The position numbers were made by a program, and so were the translations under genes. From an uncultured Amphritea sp. (GTDB lineage Bacteria; Pseudomonadota; Gammaproteobacteria; Pseudomonadales; Balneatricaceae), in assembly GCF_937127095.1 (NCBI RefSeq), contig NZ_CAKZLP010000050.1, positions 62,001 to 126,000 on the forward strand: a stretch of 64,000 nucleotides of DNA. The letters are read 5' to 3'. Shown here piece after piece: positions 26,616-36,151 of this stretch. Position 1 is the first letter of the stretch. Every line of letters begins with the position of its first letter. Under the pieces are notes generated by a model, which worked only from the letters and a program-made list of their open reading frames with translations, had not been told where the DNA came from and did no database searches.

Positions 26616-29480
26616 ATGGATGGCACTCACAGAAAGTTTGTAAGTCTCAGGTGGAAGATCTTTATCCTGCTGGTGGTGGTGCTGGTCGGGGTGCAGGGGA
26701 TGTATGCCTTTTTTTCCCTCTCTCAACTGAATGAACAGTTCAGACAGCAGCGTGAGCAGATTAATGCCTCTGAGATTGCCCGCCTTGATGGCTCGGTGGA
26801 AGCCTCTTATCAGCGCCTGCTTGAAGCCGCGGAATTGTTGCCGCTGATCGATACCCGTCAGGATAATGACTTGACTCCGCTGGCCCGGCTGAGCCAGACA
26901 ATCAATCTTAAGTTCGATGCATTCCAGTTAACCGGCTCGGTCAATGCCGCTTACCTCTATGATAGCCAGGCCCGTATGGTTGGTTTCTGGGGTGAGAAGG
27001 TGCATATCAGCGAAGCCGATATTCAACAGGTTTACGATACTGAACGACCGCTGCGAAAGCTGACCTGCACATCGGTGTGTCTGCGTTATGTGGCAATACC
27101 GATTCAGCTTGAAGGTAAAAAGCAGGGGGTGTTGATGGTCGGGCGCTTCCTCTACGATGTGATCTACGACATTAAACAGCAGACTGCGCTTGATATCGGC
27201 CTGGTGCTGCAAGCGCCGGAAGGTGCTGGAGAGCTCGGCAACTGGGGGTTGTTGATCAACTCGCTGACGAATCGTTCACAAAATCAGGAGCTTCTTGAAC
27301 AGGTTAGCCTGCAGCAGGTTTTTAAACCGGAAGGTGGTAGCTATGTTCTCAATCATAACGATCGTTATTTTGAACTGCTGTTTTCCCCTCTGAAAGGTGT
27401 CAGTGAAGGCAGTGCCTACTGGGTGGTGCTTGATGATATCTCCGGCCATCTGTTGAGTATCCGCCAGAGCCTGATGAACTATCTGTTGCTGGGTGTCGGC
27501 GGCATTCTGACAGCCCTGGTGCTGCTGTCTTTGCTGTTACAAAAACCGATCCATTTTTTTACCTTGCTGGCGCAAGAGCTTTCCCAGCTTAGCCAGAGTG
27601 AGTTTGGTTCGTTTCGTGAATCACTGGAGCAGTTTCGTAACCGGGACAAAACCTTTGGCGAGGATGAGCGGGATCTGTTGGTCAGCAGCGCCATACTGTT
27701 GAGTGAACAGCTGGAAAGGCTGGAAGATGAAGTTGATGAACGCACCGATAGCCTGGAAAAAAGTCGTCAGGCGTTAACCAAAGAGCGAGATTTTCTCTTT
27801 GGCCTGCTGGAGACAGCACCGCTGGTGATTATTACCCAGAACATTAAAGGTCAGCTGCGTAGTGTTAACCATTTCGGTTTGCAGTTGATGGATCTGGAAG
27901 GAAAGTCTCTGCGTAAAGCCAGTTTTATCGACACGCTGCAGCGGGAAGAGGAGCGGCTGGAGTTTCTTAGTAATACCCGCAGATTGATGGATGGACTGGA
28001 AACTGAGGTGCGTACCGACAGCGTCCTTCTGGATGCCGTGGGTAACCGTCATGACCTTTCATGGTTACATGTGCGACTGCGAAATTCTCAGGGTGATGAG
28101 CCGCTGATGCTGAGTATTGGCATGGATATCAGTGACCGTAAGCGCGCCGAGCGTCGCCTTCAATGGCTGGCGAACCATGACCCGCTCACTGAGCGACCCA
28201 ACCGGTTATTCTTTATGAGCTGCCTGAATGATGCGATTGAGAAAAGTCGGGGCCAGCAGAGTAATGTGGCCGTTTTGTTTATCGATCTGGATCGTTTTAA
28301 AGAGGTGAATGACTCGCTGGGACATAGTGTGGGTGACAAACTTCTAAAAGTTGCAACCGGGCGGATCAGCGACTGTATCCGCGACAGTGATCTATTGGCC
28401 CGGCAGGGCGGCGATGAGTTTAGTGTCCTGCTAACCAGTGTCAGGGATCTGGAAGGGGCTGAAGTGGTTGCCAGTAAAATACTGCAAACATTTCAGCAAC
28501 CGTTCTGGATTGGTGAATATGAGATTGTGGTTACCGTGAGTATCGGGATCAGCCTGTTTCCGGATCATGGAGTCGATGGCGCCACTCTGATCAAACATGC
28601 CGATGTAGCGATGTTTCAGGCTAAAGATGCCGGTAAAAACTGCTATTTCATCTATGATGTGGAAAAAGATCACCAGCGCTTTGAACGCTTCTCACTGGGT
28701 GCTGATCTGCGTAAAGCGATACATAATGATGAACTGGTGCTCTATTATCAGCCCCAGGTTGATGCCATTTCAGACCGGGTGATCGGTGTTGAGGCACTGG
28801 TTCGCTGGCAGCATCCGACGGCGGGCTTGCTGCCTCCGGATCGCTTTATTCCGCTGGCCGAAGAGCTGGATCTGATTATTCCGCTGGGTGAATGGGTGTT
28901 GCGTGAGGCGTGTCAGCAGATGCAGGCATGGATACAGATTGGCTTGCCGAAGATGACCATGGCGGTTAATCTGGCGGGTCAGCAGATCGCCCATGAGCGG
29001 CTGATCAAAAGTGTCGAGGAAGCCCTGGCCAGTTCCGGGCTTAGCGCGGACTGTCTTGAGCTTGAAGTCACCGAAAACTTTGTTATCCAGCAACCGGAAG
29101 TCACCGTGGGTAAGCTCACCTATCTGCGTGATCAGGGTATTACCCTGGCGATGGATGATTTTGGTACCGGTTACTCATCGCTGAGTTATCTGAAAAAATT
29201 ACCCATTGACCGATTAAAAATTGACCGTAGTTTTGTCAAAGATATCGGTGTGGATCGTGGTGATGAGTCCATTATTAAAGCGACCCTGGCGATGTGTCAT
29301 TCTCTCGGGCTGGAAGTGGTGGCTGAAGGTGTTGAAACCACCGAGCAGCTGAATTTTCTGTTGGATAATGGCTGCCATATCATTCAGGGTTATTACTACA
29401 GTAAACCCCTGCCGCCGGAAGCTTTCATGGCTTTTATGTGCAGCCGGCAACAGATGGATGGGACAAAACAAATGTCCTGA
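26616..29480 (+). CDS. Membrane GGDEF/EAL cyclic-di-GMP regulator with PAS domain
   Basis: The 954-residue protein has a first membrane helix (about 12-32) and a periplasmic sensor of about 250 residues (CHASE4-like). A second helix follows near 288-310, then a coiled linker, a PAS domain (about 395-515), GGDEF at 598-602 and EAL at 726-728. The I-site RDSD sits five residues before GGDEF. The EAL core shows DDFGTGYSSLSYLKKLPIDR. Both catalytic motifs look intact, so it could make and degrade c-di-GMP. The leader motif DPLTERPNR deviates from DPLTGLPNR. It is co-directional with the PstS-like and porin genes, which may be functionally linked to its sensor domain. Confidence 0.92.
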   Translation: MDGTHRKFVSLRWKIFILLVVVLVGVQGMYAFFSLSQLNEQFRQQREQINASEIARLDGSVEASYQRLLEAAELLPLIDTRQDNDLTPLARLSQTINLKFDAFQLTGSVNAAYLYDSQARMVGFWGEKVHISEADIQQVYDTERPLRKLTCTSVCLRYVAIPIQLEGKKQGVLMVGRFLYDVIYDIKQQTALDIGLVLQAPEGAGELGNWGLLINSLTNRSQNQELLEQVSLQQVFKPEGGSYVLNHNDRYFELLFSPLKGVSEGSAYWVVLDDISGHLLSIRQSLMNYLLLGVGGILTALVLLSLLLQKPIHFFTLLAQELSQLSQSEFGSFRESLEQFRNRDKTFGEDERDLLVSSAILLSEQLERLEDEVDERTDSLEKSRQALTKERDFLFGLLETAPLVIITQNIKGQLRSVNHFGLQLMDLEGKSLRKASFIDTLQREEERLEFLSNTRRLMDGLETEVRTDSVLLDAVGNRHDLSWLHVRLRNSQGDEPLMLSIGMDISDRKRAERRLQWLANHDPLTERPNRLFFMSCLNDAIEKSRGQQSNVAVLFIDLDRFKEVNDSLGHSVGDKLLKVATGRISDCIRDSDLLARQGGDEFSVLLTSVRDLEGAEVVASKILQTFQQPFWIGEYEIVVTVSIGISLFPDHGVDGATLIKHADVAMFQAKDAGKNCYFIYDVEKDHQRFERFSLGADLRKAIHNDELVLYYQPQVDAISDRVIGVEALVRWQHPTAGLLPPDRFIPLAEELDLIIPLGEWVLREACQQMQAWIQIGLPKMTMAVNLAGQQIAHERLIKSVEEALASSGLSADCLELEVTENFVIQQPEVTVGKLTYLRDQGITLAMDDFGTGYSSLSYLKKLPIDRLKIDRSFVKDIGVDRGDESIIKATLAMCHSLGLEVVAEGVETTEQLNFLLDNGCHIIQGYYYSKPLPPEAFMAFMCSRQQMDGTKQMS

Positions 29481-29501
29481 TGGACTCTGGCGTTGTGCAT
29501 A

Positions 29502-29533
29502 TTTTCAGGGCTTTAAAACTAAAGCCCTGAAAA
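29502..29533. terminator. Perfect 14-bp stem-loop, bidirectional terminator
   Basis: TTTTCAGGGCTTTA, loop AAAC, TAAAGCCCTGAAAA. It separates the convergent GGDEF/EAL gene and PA2817-like gene, with A/T tails on both strands. Confidence 0.88.
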
Positions 29534-29552
29534 GCCAAAGGCAGGTCGCCGG

Positions 29553-29948
29553 TTAGTTTTGTCCAAAAACACTGGCGCGGCTATTGATATAGTCAAACTC
29601 CTCACCCCGTTCTTCGGCTGCAAACCGCAGTTCATCGAGTCGCTGGAATTTTTCGATCTCATCATCAGGCATGTTGTGCAGCCCGCTGCCGCCAAAAAAC
29701 CACAGCAGGTCACGGGCGATCAGGTGGGCCAGTTGCGGATACATACGGAACGCCCGCTCCATAAACAGCTCGCCATCTGCGTATGCTTGCTCCTCTCCCT
29801 TTTCAAAATCATGGATCAGTTGCTGAAAATCGAGAATGAACTGCTCCTCTTCTGCGGTGATATCCTCGAGGGTGAAGGGTTCCTGGCGGATAAAGTTGTT
29901 ATAGGCGATTTTGAGGAAGTTGAGGTGATGAAACTGATAAGGTGTCAT
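29553..29948 (-). CDS. Conserved protein, PA2817-like
   Basis: This 131-residue acidic, mostly helical cytoplasmic protein has a YPQLAHLIARDLLWFFGGS core and a LDELRFAAEERGE tail. It resembles the Pseudomonas PA2817 family, whose function is not known. The adjacent ABC transporter, queF, nitroreductase and thioesterase genes recall the gene set of the Pseudomonas PA28xx region, which supports the call. Confidence 0.65.
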   Translation of the reverse strand: MTPYQFHHLNFLKIAYNNFIRQEPFTLEDITAEEEQFILDFQQLIHDFEKGEEQAYADGELFMERAFRMYPQLAHLIARDLLWFFGGSGLHNMPDDEIEKFQRLDELRFAAEERGEEFDYINSRASVFGQN

Positions 29949-30110
29949 AGCGTTCCGAAGCGGTTGTGGTATTCAGGAAAGCGCTATTTTAACCCAGAAT
30001 TTAACAGGCGGTAACCGTTGAAAAATGGGTTATTTGCCCCAATCTATGTTCTCTAATCACCATTTCATCCTATTTTTTAGTACTTCCCACAGGATCCAAC
30101 AGGAAACTGC

Positions 30111-31061
30111 ATGACAACTGCGCTCTCCATAAAAGACCTGCGTAAGGTCTACAATAACGGCTTTGAAGCCCTGAAAGGCATCTCCTTTGACGTCCAGGAA
30201 GGGGATTTCTTCGCACTGCTAGGCCCTAATGGTGCGGGTAAATCAACCACCCTGGGTATCGTCTCATCGCTGGTGAATAAAAGCTCCGGCCAGGTCGAAG
30301 TGTTTGGCTATAACCTCGATACCGATGCCAGTAAAGCGAAGTGCGAACTGGGCGTAGTGCCACAGGAATTCAACTTCAATATGTTTGAGAAGGTCGAGGA
30401 CATCGTCATTACTCAGGCGGGGTATTACGGCATTCCGGCGGCAGAGGCAAAAAAACGCAGTGAGTTTTATCTGCGTAAACTGGGTTTATGGGATAAGCGC
30501 AACGAACCGTCGAGAAGTCTGTCCGGAGGGATGAAGCGCCGCCTGATGATCGCCCGGGCACTGATGCATGAACCACGCTTACTGATTCTGGACGAGCCGA
30601 CCGCGGGTGTAGATATCGAATTGCGCCGCTCTATGTGGGAGTTTCTGCGGGAAATTAATGCCAAAGGCACCACCATTATCCTCACCACTCACTATCTGGA
30701 GGAAGCAGAAAGCCTGTGCCGCAATATCGGTATTATTGATCGCGGTAAAATCATCACCAACACCAGTATGCGTGAACTGCTGCAACAGCTGAATACCGAA
30801 ACCTTCATTCTGGATATCAGCCCGGCGCAAACTGAGTGTCCGCAGCTGGATGGCTATCAGGTAACGCTACAGGGCGATCATACCCTGCTGGTGGATGTGG
30901 AAAAATCTCAGGGGCTGAATCAGGTATTTGCCCAGTTGTCAGGGCAGGGGATTGAGGTAACCAGTATGCGCAATAAGAGTAACCGTCTGGAAGAGTTGTT
31001 TGTCTCGCTGGTGGATAAAACCCTTGGAGATAATGCAAAAGGAGGTGCTGCAGATGAATAA
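30111..31061 (+). CDS. ABC-2 type transporter ATP-binding protein
   Basis: This is a 316-residue ATPase with Walker A GPNGAGKST, the Q-loop region VVPQEFNFN, the signature LSGGMKRR, Walker B LLILDEPTAGVD and H-loop TTHYLEEAE. All are canonical. The C-terminal 90 residues form the accessory domain typical of DrrA/YadG-type exporters. The permease gene starts inside its last codons. The pair probably exports a hydrophobic or envelope-related compound. Confidence 0.92.
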   Translation: MTTALSIKDLRKVYNNGFEALKGISFDVQEGDFFALLGPNGAGKSTTLGIVSSLVNKSSGQVEVFGYNLDTDASKAKCELGVVPQEFNFNMFEKVEDIVITQAGYYGIPAAEAKKRSEFYLRKLGLWDKRNEPSRSLSGGMKRRLMIARALMHEPRLLILDEPTAGVDIELRRSMWEFLREINAKGTTIILTTHYLEEAESLCRNIGIIDRGKIITNTSMRELLQQLNTETFILDISPAQTECPQLDGYQVTLQGDHTLLVDVEKSQGLNQVFAQLSGQGIEVTSMRNKSNRLEELFVSLVDKTLGDNAKGGAADE

Positions 31062-31827
31062 CCGGCAACTGTTTATCGCCTTCTGGACCATTCTGGTAAA
31101 AGAGGTTCGTCGTTTTACCCGTATCTGGGCGCAGACTCTGTTGCCGCCTGCGATCACTATGACACTCTATTTTATCATTTTCGGTAATCTGATCGGCTCC
31201 CGAATCGGGCAGATGGGTGGCTTCAACTATATGGAGTTTATCGTCCCCGGTCTGATCATGATGTCGGTGATCACCAACTCCTATGGCAATGTGGTGTCCT
31301 CTTTCTATAGCACCAAGTTTCAGCGCCATATCGAAGAGCTGCTGGTGTCACCCACCCCTAACTGGATTATTCTCAGCGGCTATGTGATCGGCGGCTCAGT
31401 GCGTGGCCTGCTGGTGGGCTTGATTGTCACCCTGCTATCGCTGTTTTTTACCGATCTGTATATCCATAACTTCTGGGTGATCGTATCGGTGGTGTTTCTT
31501 ACCGCCATTCTGTTTTCGCTGGGAGGCTTTATCAATGCGGTGTTTGCGAACAGCTTTGACCACATATCGATTATTCCGACCTTCGTGCTGACGCCGCTGA
31601 CCTATCTGGGGGGCGTGTTCTACTCGATCAGCCTGTTGCCGGAGTTCTGGCAGCATGTGTCGCAGATCAACCCGATACTCTATATGGTCAACACCTTCCG
31701 TTACGGTATTCTCGGCGTCAGTGATATTAATATCGGTGTTGCTTATGCCATGATCATCGGTGTGATTGTGATACTGTTCAGTTATTCAATGTACCTCCTG
31801 AATACAGGAAAAGGGATCAGGCAGTAA
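31054..31827 (+). CDS. ABC-2 type permease
   Basis: From ATG 31054, placed six bases after a strong AAAGGAGGTG ribosome-binding site, the product is 257 residues. It has six membrane helices and the ABC2 motif near LLVSPTPNWIILSGY. It overlaps the ATPase gene by 8 bp. The ORF extending back to 31000 lacks a suitable start signal. It is the membrane partner of the preceding ATPase. Confidence 0.9.
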   Translation: MNNRQLFIAFWTILVKEVRRFTRIWAQTLLPPAITMTLYFIIFGNLIGSRIGQMGGFNYMEFIVPGLIMMSVITNSYGNVVSSFYSTKFQRHIEELLVSPTPNWIILSGYVIGGSVRGLLVGLIVTLLSLFFTDLYIHNFWVIVSVVFLTAILFSLGGFINAVFANSFDHISIIPTFVLTPLTYLGGVFYSISLLPEFWQHVSQINPILYMVNTFRYGILGVSDINIGVAYAMIIGVIVILFSYSMYLLNTGKGIRQ

Positions 31828-31840
31828 GCGAGGCGGTTAT

Positions 31841-32668
31841 ATGAAAGGTCATCAGACAGGTTTAGAGTATGCACCGCTGGGTGCCGATACGCAGTATATC
31901 AATCAGTACGATGCATCACTGCTGTTCCCGATTGCCCGACACCTTAACTGGAAATCTCAGGGTGTTGAGCGCAGTGAACTGCCGTTTCAGGGCTGCGATA
32001 TCTGGAACGCTTATGAAATTTCCTGGCTTAACAGCCGGGGTAAGCCGGTGGTGCGACTGGCTGAATTTCGTATTCCGGCCGATAGTGCCAATATCATTGA
32101 ATCAAAGTCCTTTAAACTCTATCTCAACACCTTCAACCTGACCCGGTTTGCTTCTGTGGCCGAGGTGCAAAAACGGATGGCAGAAGATCTGTCAGCCGCT
32201 GCCGGAGGGCAGGTTGAAGTATTACTAAAGCCTCTGGATAACAATGAGCCGATCAGCGGCTTTAAGGGTGAGTGTCTGGATGAGCTGGATGTTGAAATCA
32301 CCGATTATAGCCCCGCGCCGGAGCGCTTGAAAGCGACCGGCGAGGTGGTCGACGAGTCGCTTTACAGCCATCTGCTGAAGTCCAACTGCCCGGTCACCGG
32401 TCAGCCGGACTGGGCCAGTATCGCGATTGAGTATCGTGGCCCGGCGATTGACCGCGAGGGGCTGTTGCAATACCTGATCTCTTACCGTGAACATGGTGAC
32501 TTTCATGAACAGTGTGTGGAGTCGATCTTTATGGATATCTGGAACCACTGTCAACCGGAGGCACTGACCGTCTATGCTCGTTATCTGCGACGGGGTGGAC
32601 TGGATATTAACCCATGGCGCAGCAGTGAAGCGGGTAAGCCTGACAACCTGCGCTTAAGCCGACAGTAA
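31841..32668 (+). CDS. queF: NADPH-dependent 7-cyano-7-deazaguanine reductase, long form
   Basis: The 275-residue length marks the two-domain YqcD/QueF type II enzyme. The ESKSFKLYLNTFN motif lies in the N-terminal half. The catalytic Cys183 and Asp190 lie in SNCPVTGQPDW, followed by HGDFHEQCVE. It reduces preQ0 to preQ1 in queuosine synthesis. GAGGCGG precedes the start. It follows the ABC-2 permease by 13 bp. Confidence 0.95.
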   Translation: MKGHQTGLEYAPLGADTQYINQYDASLLFPIARHLNWKSQGVERSELPFQGCDIWNAYEISWLNSRGKPVVRLAEFRIPADSANIIESKSFKLYLNTFNLTRFASVAEVQKRMAEDLSAAAGGQVEVLLKPLDNNEPISGFKGECLDELDVEITDYSPAPERLKATGEVVDESLYSHLLKSNCPVTGQPDWASIAIEYRGPAIDREGLLQYLISYREHGDFHEQCVESIFMDIWNHCQPEALTVYARYLRRGGLDINPWRSSEAGKPDNLRLSRQ

Positions 32669-32692
32669 CAGCCGTTATTAATAGGAGCGAAC

Positions 32693-33244
32693 ATGAACGC
32701 ACTGGACAACCTGCATCAGCGGGTATCAATCCCGGCACTGGAAGGCCCGGGCCCCACGCCGGAACAGCTGGAAAATATGTACCGTGCCGCGTTGCGCGCG
32801 CCTGACCATGGTGCGATTCAGCCCTGGAGGTTTCTCAATGTTCAGGACGACGGACGTAACCGTTTAGGTGAACTCTTCCTGCAGGCGGCAGCCGAAGGGC
32901 AGTCACTGTCTGCAGAGCAGCAGGCTAAATATCTCAATATGCCGTTAAGGGCACCGCTGATTATTGTGGCGATTGCCGCGACCAAAGAACACCCCAAGGT
33001 GCCCCGTTCAGAACAGGTGATCGCGGCTGGCTGTGCAGTCCAGAATATGCTGCTGGCAGCTCATGCTCAGGGGTTAGGCGCGATCTGGCGTACCGGTGAA
33101 TTTGCCTACAATACAACGGTGATGGCGGGTTTAGGTTTACAGCAGGGTGAAGAGATCGTCGGCTTCCTCTATGTGGGTACGCCGATGCGTGAACGCACTC
33201 CGCCTGAAGTCGATATCAGCGCATTTGTCAGCGATTGGGGCTGA
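32693..33244 (+). CDS. Nitroreductase-family FMN protein (YdjA-like)
   Basis: The 183-residue protein has the YdjA-like RAPDHGAIQPWRFL flavin motif, QVIAAGCAVQNMLLAA and a C-terminal FLYVGTP. These are small FMN-dependent NAD(P)H reductases, and the physiological substrate is unknown. AGGAG precedes the ATG. It sits in a run of co-directional genes after queF. Confidence 0.88.
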   Translation: MNALDNLHQRVSIPALEGPGPTPEQLENMYRAALRAPDHGAIQPWRFLNVQDDGRNRLGELFLQAAAEGQSLSAEQQAKYLNMPLRAPLIIVAIAATKEHPKVPRSEQVIAAGCAVQNMLLAAHAQGLGAIWRTGEFAYNTTVMAGLGLQQGEEIVGFLYVGTPMRERTPPEVDISAFVSDWG

Positions 33245-33277
33245 TTTATCGTCTGCAAACGTCAAAGAGGAGAGGGT

Positions 33278-33736
33278 ATGACTGAGCATCAGCAAACGGC
33301 AGAACAGTTTATTGACTGGCTGAAAGGTCAGATACCGCTGATTAATCATATGGGCCTGGCTGAACCCGCTTACGATGGTGACTCACTGACGCTGTCTGCA
33401 GCGCTGGCGCCCAACGTCAATGATAAAGGCACCGGTTTTGGCGGCTCACTGGCGACGCTTGCGACTCTTTGTGGCTGGGCGCTGGTGACCCTCTACCTGC
33501 GACAGCAGGGGCGTGACTGTGATGTGATGATCCGCGACAGTCAGCTTAAGTATCTGTTGCCGGTAACCGGAGACTTTAGCGCAATAACCCGCTTACCTGA
33601 GCAATCAGAGCTGGATGGCTTTATGAGCTTTATGGACAGTAAAGGCCGTGGCCGCCTCAATCTCGATGTTGAGATCCGTCAGGGGGATAAGGTGGCGATG
33701 ACATTAAGCGGTGCCTATGTGGCGGTGGAAAGATAA
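33278..33736 (+). CDS. YiiD C-terminal-type hotdog thioesterase
   Basis: This 152-residue protein has the hotdog-fold pattern of the YiiD_C family: SAALAPNVNDKGTGFGGSL, then LCGWALVTLYL and a C-terminal beta strand LSGAYVAVE. The family is annotated as a putative thioesterase. GAGGAGAGG lies upstream. A 145-bp palindromic element follows directly. Confidence 0.8.
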   Translation: MTEHQQTAEQFIDWLKGQIPLINHMGLAEPAYDGDSLTLSAALAPNVNDKGTGFGGSLATLATLCGWALVTLYLRQQGRDCDVMIRDSQLKYLLPVTGDFSAITRLPEQSELDGFMSFMDSKGRGRLNLDVEIRQGDKVAMTLSGAYVAVER

Positions 33737-33741
33737 AAATC

Positions 33742-33886
33742 GTAGTCCGAACGTCACAAAAAGCGTGACTTGTCCGAAGTCCGAAAAGCCAGATTATCTT
33801 ATGGGTGATATGTCTTAGGAGTTATTAGCTTTGCTTGCCCGTTTTTTCGGACGTCGGACAAGCAAAGCGTTCGGACCCCGGACTAC
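33742..33886. repeat. Long imperfect inverted-repeat element (about 145 bp)
   Basis: The ends GTAGTCCG and CGGACTAC are inverted copies. Inner arms (CTTGTCCGAAGTCCGAAAA near 33769, complementary to the sequence near 33843-33862) match at nearly every base. The core of about 55 bp is A+T-rich. It fills the gap between two convergent genes and resembles a REP/MITE-type element. Confidence 0.6.
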
Positions 33887-33890
33887 TGCC

Positions 33891-34451
33891 TTATTTCAAA
33901 ACAACACTCTGAATCACAATCGGTTCTACCGGTACATCACTGTAAGGCCCCTGTCTGCCGGTCTGTACATGGCCTATCTGGGTGATCACATCCATCCCGC
34001 TGATGACTTTACCAAACACCGCATAGCCGGGGCGTGGGCCGTTGGCATTGAGGAAATCGTTGTTTTTCAGGTTGATGAAAAACTGTGAAGTGGCGCTGTG
34101 TGGGTCATTGGTGCGGGCCATAGCGATGGTGCCGCGCATATTGGACAGGCCGTTAACCGATTCATTCGCTACCGGGGGCAACGTATCTTTGCGTTCCATA
34201 TCGACGCTGAAACCACCACCCTGAATCATAAAGTTATCGATCACCCGGTGGAAAATCGTATCGGTGAAAAAACCGTTTTCAACATAACGCAGAAAATTGG
34301 CCACGGTCAGCGGCGCCTGTTCGGGATTCAGTTCCAGTTCGATCACACCGGCGCTGGTGGTCATAACAACAACCGGTTTAACCTCTTCAGCGAATGCCGT
34401 GCTGAAAAACGTGACACTTAGCAAAAGCGATAGCAGATATTTTTTAAGCAT
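33891..34451 (-). CDS. Exported cyclophilin-type peptidyl-prolyl isomerase
   Basis: A 186-residue protein with a signal peptide (to AFAEE) and one cyclophilin domain. Motifs include FTDTIFHRVIDNFMIQGGGF, RGTIAMARTNDPHSATSQFF and FGKVISGMDV. It catalyses prolyl cis-trans isomerisation in the periplasm (PpiA-like). The DUF4197 gene upstream ends 9 bp before it, and the ribosome-binding site AAGGAA overlaps that gene's end. Confidence 0.92.
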   Translation of the reverse strand: MLKKYLLSLLLSVTFFSTAFAEEVKPVVVMTTSAGVIELELNPEQAPLTVANFLRYVENGFFTDTIFHRVIDNFMIQGGGFSVDMERKDTLPPVANESVNGLSNMRGTIAMARTNDPHSATSQFFINLKNNDFLNANGPRPGYAVFGKVISGMDVITQIGHVQTGRQGPYSDVPVEPIVIQSVVLK

Positions 34452-34460
34452 GGTTATTCC

Positions 34461-35243
34461 TTAAAAGTTGAATACTTGTTTCAGCAGATCGGTGGTGCGT
34501 GCTGCAGGGTTTTCACGAATCTTCTTCTCTTCCTCTGCGATCATCGTGAACAGGCCGTTTAATGCACCTTCGGTCACGTAGTCTTCGAGATTATAGTTCT
34601 GCGCCAGATTGCCGACCATAGGCACTTTGGTGGCTTGTTTCGTCAGGTCACCATAATACTTAGTAACGCCCACCTGGTTCATCGAGGTTTCAACCGAAGG
34701 ACGGAACAGCTCACCCAGTCGGGTTGAGGTTTTTTCTCTGAAATACTCTGTTGCGGCATTATCCGGGCCGTTAAGGATATTGCGGGCATCTTCTATGCTC
34801 ATATCCTTGATCGCTGTCACCAGAATCTCGGTGGCTTCCGGTGCCGCCTGTTCTGCTGCCCGGTTCATACTCAGCTCAAACTGTTCTACCTGCGACCCCA
34901 GACCGTATTGTTTCAATAGACCGCTGATCTGCTGCAACTGATCTGGCAGAGGGATTTTGATCTGGGCGTTATTAAAGTAACCGTTTTCCTGACTGACGCT
35001 TTCAATCGCCTGTCGACTGCCCACCTCCAGTGCTTCTTTAAGTCCGGCGATCACCGTGTTGTAGTCGAGGCTACTGTTTGCCGTACTGCCTGCTGAGGAT
35101 GGCGTAGTGGTTTTCTGTTCAATCAGCTGTTTGCCGCTCTCTTCAACCTTCTTCAGCAGGTCTCCGAATCCGCCAAAAGCGGTTGCTGTGATGGTGCAGG
35201 AAAGCAGGGTGATCCCTACTTTACCGATGGTCGCCTTGCGCAT
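34461..35243 (-). CDS. DUF4197-family exported protein
   Basis: A 260-residue protein with an N-terminal signal peptide followed by the DUF4197 domain. Motifs include GLKEALEVGSRQAIESVSQ, GYFNNAQIKIPLP and ALNGLFTMIAEEEKKIRENP. Function is unknown. It is probably periplasmic and helical. It is co-directional with the cyclophilin gene and probably its operon partner. Confidence 0.9.
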   Translation of the reverse strand: MRKATIGKVGITLLSCTITATAFGGFGDLLKKVEESGKQLIEQKTTTPSSAGSTANSSLDYNTVIAGLKEALEVGSRQAIESVSQENGYFNNAQIKIPLPDQLQQISGLLKQYGLGSQVEQFELSMNRAAEQAAPEATEILVTAIKDMSIEDARNILNGPDNAATEYFREKTSTRLGELFRPSVETSMNQVGVTKYYGDLTKQATKVPMVGNLAQNYNLEDYVTEGALNGLFTMIAEEEKKIRENPAARTTDLLKQVFNF

Positions 35244-35454
35244 AGTGTATTCTCCCTGCCGACTTGCGGATAGATTTGATTCAGTCTAAGCACTAATGCT
35301 TAAAATAACCTTAATAATCGGTGTTGGTTGTATAAAAAACTTATCGTTTATATGTCTACAAATCAAAACTTTACCTTTCTTTACCTTTCGGTTGGTTATT
35401 TTTTCCATCGATAGGATTTAAAGTAAGCAGATCAATATATTAACGGAGTAGATC

Positions 35455-35994
35455 ATGGATAGCCGTACTCAATTCACTAAAACAACGGTTGCTTTGCACT
35501 GGATAATTGCTATTGCCATGATTGGCAGCCTGGCATTCGGTATATATATCGAAGAACTGCCGCGCGGCCCGGAAAAAATTGAGCTGATCGCTCTGCACAA
35601 GTCGATTGGTGTACTGGTGTTAGTGGTGGCGCTTTATCGTCTTATCTGGCGCATCCGTAATCGTATGCCCGAGCATTTATCGCCCGTGGCTAAATGGCAG
35701 GAAAAAGTAACCACGCTTGTGCATTTTATCCTGCTGGCTGGCACCTTGCTGATGCCGACCTCTGGCATGCTGATGTCGATCGGTGGTGGTCATTCAATCT
35801 CTGTTTTCGGTTTAGAGCTGATTGCCGGTGGTGACAAGAATGAGTTGCTGGGGGAAACGGGAAAAATTATGCATGGTCTGGGGGGCAACGTCATGATTGC
35901 GGCGATTGCGTTGCATGTCGCGGCTTCTGTAAAACACCATCTGCTGACTAAAGATGGCACTTTGCAGCGGATGCTGGGCCGTAGAGTGGCCTGA
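35455..35994 (+). CDS. Cytochrome b561 family protein
   Basis: The 179-residue protein has four membrane helices with the expected heme-ligand histidines (VALHWIIAIA, ALHKSIGVLV, VHFILLAGT, ALHVAASVKHHLL). Cytochrome b561 proteins transfer electrons in the inner membrane, some from quinol to oxygen or superoxide. An excellent terminator follows. Confidence 0.9.
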   Translation: MDSRTQFTKTTVALHWIIAIAMIGSLAFGIYIEELPRGPEKIELIALHKSIGVLVLVVALYRLIWRIRNRMPEHLSPVAKWQEKVTTLVHFILLAGTLLMPTSGMLMSIGGGHSISVFGLELIAGGDKNELLGETGKIMHGLGGNVMIAAIALHVAASVKHHLLTKDGTLQRMLGRRVA

Positions 35995-36020
35995 TATCTC
36001 AACCGAGTTTGAAGGGGATC

Positions 36021-36045
36021 AAAAGCCGCGTAATGCGGCTTTTTT
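36021..36045 (+). terminator. Intrinsic terminator after cytochrome b561 gene
   Basis: AAAAGCCGC-GTAAT-GCGGCTTTT followed by TT, 26 bp past the stop. Confidence 0.9.
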
Positions 36046-36151
36046 ATTGCTTGTTGATAAGAAAAAGCCCCCTTTAGTCTTTACGCTTGTCTCGGTGAAC
36101 TCGGTGCCCTCTGTGGTAATACAGCTCTTTGCCTATCCCTTATGTGGATGT

